Source of the DNA: Anaerolineales bacterium
GTDB taxonomy: Bacteria > Chloroflexota > Anaerolineae > Promineifilales > Promineifilaceae
Assembly: GCA_020432595.1 (NCBI GenBank)
Contig: JAGQGA010000267.1
Location: 1-7,314 of the forward strand
DNA: 7,314 nucleotides
Direction: 5' to 3'
The notes below the pieces were generated by a model, which saw only the letters and a list, made by a program, of their open reading frames with translations, was not told the origin of the DNA and made no database searches. The first letter of the stretch is position 1. Each line of letters begins with the position of its first letter. Positions 5,704-7,314 of the stretch are shown piece by piece. The translations under genes and the position numbers were made by a program.

Positions 5704-6165
5704 TTAACCGACTACCGACTCCTGCAACTGCTGCCACACATCCCACGTCACCTGCCCCACCTCCGGCCGGGGTTCGTCCGGCAGCATGGCAATAAACTCC
5801 AGCGAATGGCCGTCAGGGTCGGTGAAGTAGATGGCAATGGCGGGCATCCAGCCAAAGACTAACGGCCGTTCCGTGTCATCCTCCAAAAAATTATGCACCG
5901 CCAGCCCCTTTCCCTTCAAAAACGGCACCACCCGCTCCCGAATGTCGTCCACCGTTGAACGAAAGGCAAAATGCTGCCGCTGCACCAATTCCGGCCGTTC
6001 CCACAGCCCCAGCATCGCCTCGCCCCGCCCACCCAGCCAGTAAAAGGCAATCCGCCGTTCCTCTTGCAGCAGCCCCAGTTCCAGCCCCAACACTTCCCCA
6101 TAAAACGCCATTGAGCGTTCCAAATCAGTCACATTGATATGTGTTTCAAACAAGCCGTTGATCAT
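5704..6165 (-). CDS. Glyoxalase/VOC-fold (vicinal oxygen chelate) family protein
   Basis: A 153-residue cytoplasmic protein of the glyoxalase / bleomycin-resistance / dioxygenase superfamily. It begins MINGLFETHINVTDLERSMAFYGEVLGLE, the usual first beta-alpha-beta module. Likely metal ligands are His9 (THINV), His65 (RQHFAF) and Glu123 (HSLEFI); the preceding FTDPDGH (114-120) is the classic motif before the last ligand. The pattern fits FosA/FosB-like thiol transferases as well as lyases and isomerases, so no reaction is assigned. A C-terminal tail (130-153) extends beyond the usual core. The open frame extends 24 codons further upstream, but the start at 6165 is chosen because GGAGGT lies five bases before it and the extension reads into intergenic repeats. 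A full AACGGCCGTT (5861-5870) is read here as ERPL rather than TAV. No functional link to the sugar system is visible. Confidence 0.9.
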   Translation of the reverse strand: MINGLFETHINVTDLERSMAFYGEVLGLELGLLQEERRIAFYWLGGRGEAMLGLWERPELVQRQHFAFRSTVDDIRERVVPFLKGKGLAVHNFLEDDTERPLVFGWMPAIAIYFTDPDGHSLEFIAMLPDEPRPEVGQVTWDVWQQLQESVVG

Positions 6166-6170
6166 GGTTA

Positions 6171-6176
6171 ACCTCC
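6171..6176 (-). promoter_or_regulatory. Ribosome binding site deciding the VOC protein start
   Basis: Minus-strand GGAGGT five bases before the ATG at 6163-6165. It rules in the 153-residue protein over the longer open frame starting at 6237. Confidence 0.75.
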
Positions 6177-6193
6177 ATTTTTGTTGATGTCGC

Positions 6194-6248
6194 AAGTTAC
6201 AAGTTGCTGACCAGACTTCCCACTTGCCACCTGCCACTTGCCACTTTT
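6194..6248. repeat. Intergenic heptanucleotide tandem repeat array
   Basis: Seven consecutive 7-base units in one register from 6194: AAGTTAC, AAGTTGC, TGACCAG, ACTTCCC, ACTTGCC (6222-6228), ACCTGCC (6229-6235), ACTTGCC (6236-6242), then ACTTTT. The first two units resemble the reverse complement of the later ones, so the array has inverted symmetry. It lies in the spacer between two divergent genes. The arrangement recalls the short tandem heptamer repeats (STRR) known from filamentous cyanobacteria, without implying common origin. Confidence 0.65.
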
Positions 6249-6258
6249 ACCCCATTGT

Positions 6259-6270
6259 AAACGGCCGTTT
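6259..6270. repeat. Iterated palindrome AAACGGCCGTTT, intergenic copy
   Basis: One of nine full AACGGCCGTT copies in the window (701, 794, 1063, 1192, 2204, 5674, 5861, 6260, 6495 as first bases). Shorter matches containing ACGGCCGT or CGGCCGTT occur at 1472, 2785, 3329, 4869, 5579 and 5992. This copy is 11 bp after the heptamer array and is followed by a pyrimidine run, as in the 5674 copy. Confidence 0.85.
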
Positions 6271-6355
6271 CTCCCCCACCAACGGCCAACCGTACAGGTT
6301 GAGCCAACCGCACGAATTAACCAGAATCTTCATCACTTTATTACAACTTCCTGCT

Positions 6356-6372
6356 ACAGTACTCGGTGCTGT
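6356..6372. promoter_or_regulatory. Small inverted repeat upstream of the membrane fusion protein gene
   Basis: ACAGTAC (6356-6362) pairs with GTGCTGT (6366-6372) across a 3-base loop, with one G-T wobble. It lies 40 bp before the start codon, where an operator would fit. I found no convincing -35/-10 pair in 6271-6411, so this assignment is weak. Confidence 0.25.
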
Positions 6373-6411
6373 CAATGGCTCATTGGCAAACGTTTTCAGG
6401 AGAAGCACAAG

Positions 6412-7314
6412 ATGTTGAAGCGCAGACGCTTTTGGATCACACTCATTGTCATTCTGCTGCTGGCTGGGGCTGGCGGCTATTATTATTGGACAACAACGGC
6501 CGTTTCTGCCCCCGTTACCGAGCAAGCAGCCATACAAACGACCGTTGTGCGGCAGGGCGACCTCACCATTTCCGCCACCGGTGCCGGCACCATCGTCCCC
6601 GCTGCCCAAATTGACCTCGGCTTTGCCACCAGCGGCACCCTCGTTGAACTGCCCGTCACCGTCGGGCAAAAAGTTCAGGCCGGGGATTTGCTGGCGCGAA
6701 TTGACGATACCAATTTGCAGGAAGCCCTCACCAACGCCCAGCTACAGCTTGCCCAGGCCACCATGCAAACCGATGCCTCCGCCACCCAAGTCGGTGTCAG
6801 CTACGACGATATTAGCGTCGAGCAGGCCACGCTCAATCTGGAACTAGCCCAAACCGCGCTTGATGACCTGGTCAACTGGGAGCCAGACCCCGATGCCGTG
6901 GCGCTGGCCGAAGCCAATCTCGCTTCCGCCAAGGCCAGTTTGCAGGCCGCTTCCGGGCAAGAGGCCGCCACCGGCTACAACAATCAGGTGTCACAAATCA
7001 GCCTGGAACAGGCACAACGCGCTTTGGACAACGCCCAGGCCGCTTATGACACCGCCTTTGATCCGGGGCGCGAGTGGGAAACGTTTTACAACGAGCGCAT
7101 CTGTTTGCAGGGGCAAGGCGGCGCGGTTCCCTGCACCGGGCAAAAATTTAGCGAGCGCATTGCCAGCGAGCGGGCATCGGCTGAAAGCGGTCTCCAGCGG
7201 GCGCAAGAAAGTTTGCAAATTGCCCAGGCCAACTACAACGCCGCCATCGCCACCGGCAACCGCAGCAGTTCCACCAACGCCCGCACCAGCGTGCTGAGCG
7301 CCGAGCAAGCGTTG
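6412..7314 (+). CDS. HlyD/MacA-type membrane fusion protein (partial, runs off the window)
   Basis: The first 301 residues of a membrane fusion (periplasmic adaptor-like) protein; the reading frame is open to the window end. Residues 1-6 are basic (MLKRRR), followed by one membrane segment (about 8-26, ending in Tyr/Trp), so the protein is anchored with the rest outside the cytoplasm. The first half of a lipoyl/biotinyl-like domain spans about 60-98 (IDLGFATSGTLVELPVTVGQKVQAGDLLARID). From about 100 onward there is an Ala/Gln/Leu-rich coiled-coil hairpin with recurrent AQ and LAQA steps. A short loop with Cys231 and Cys241 lies in the middle of the hairpin. Such proteins usually pair with a MacB-like ABC exporter, which would be expected downstream but is not visible. 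AGGAG lies nine bases before the ATG. The iterated palindrome (6495-6504) encodes TAV just after the membrane segment. Confidence 0.88.
   Translation, partial: MLKRRRFWITLIVILLLAGAGGYYYWTTTAVSAPVTEQAAIQTTVVRQGDLTISATGAGTIVPAAQIDLGFATSGTLVELPVTVGQKVQAGDLLARIDDTNLQEALTNAQLQLAQATMQTDASATQVGVSYDDISVEQATLNLELAQTALDDLVNWEPDPDAVALAEANLASAKASLQAASGQEAATGYNNQVSQISLEQAQRALDNAQAAYDTAFDPGREWETFYNERICLQGQGGAVPCTGQKFSERIASERASAESGLQRAQESLQIAQANYNAAIATGNRSSSTNARTSVLSAEQAL

Noticed and set aside
6446..7297. Plus-strand open frames rich in Pro/Arg/Ser inside the membrane fusion protein gene
   Set aside because: The frame from ATG 6412 gives a membrane anchor, lipoyl-like domain and coiled coil. The others are low-complexity shadows of it.
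1..7314. CRISPR array, tRNA, rRNA or mobile element genes
   Set aside because: No regularly spaced direct repeats with unique spacers, no tRNA-like cloverleaf or rRNA signature noticed, and no transposase or integrase motifs in any credible frame.

Overview
The window looks like chromosomal DNA of a moderately GC-rich heterotrophic bacterium, most likely a member of the Chloroflexota (Anaerolineae/Ardenticatenia-like). This is inference. It rests on a lipoprotein-anchored sugar-binding protein with a long Glu-Ala-Pro linker, the overall protein character, and heavy use of a genome-style iterated palindrome AACGGCCGTT. No rRNA, tRNA, CRISPR array or transposase gene was seen.

Layout. Positions 1-98 are a gene-free leader with heptamer-register repeats. 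Next come an NmrA-like NAD(P)-binding protein (99-1004, +) and a small charged protein (1019-1204, +). They converge, across a long hairpin, on a three-gene sugar ABC importer read on the minus strand: binding lipoprotein (3137-4201), permease (2009-3004) and single-domain ATPase (1227-2012), in the order B-C-A. An intrinsic-terminator-like hairpin separates the binding protein gene from permease and ATPase, and the latter two overlap by 4 bp. A LacI/GalR-family regulator (4647-5642, +) is divergent from the importer. The 445-bp intergenic region holds two promoter-plus-operator modules of nearly the same design, one facing each way. LacI then converges, across a second palindrome hairpin, on a glyoxalase/VOC-fold protein (5704-6165, -). 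After a 246-bp divergent spacer with a second heptamer array, a membrane fusion protein (HlyD/MacA type, 6412 to window end, +) begins and is cut by the window edge.

How it fits together. The regulator very likely represses both its own gene and the importer operon: each carries a TGTAANCGNTTACA-type operator on its -10 region. The importer resembles FrcBCA-type (CUT2) uptake systems for a monosaccharide; no sugar kinase is present here. The NmrA-like gene, the VOC protein and the membrane fusion protein have no clear functional link to the importer. I found no convincing previously undescribed system. The most unusual signals are the iterated AACGGCCGTT palindrome (nine full copies in 7.3 kb), its presence inside hairpins at both convergent gene junctions, and two intergenic heptamer arrays.
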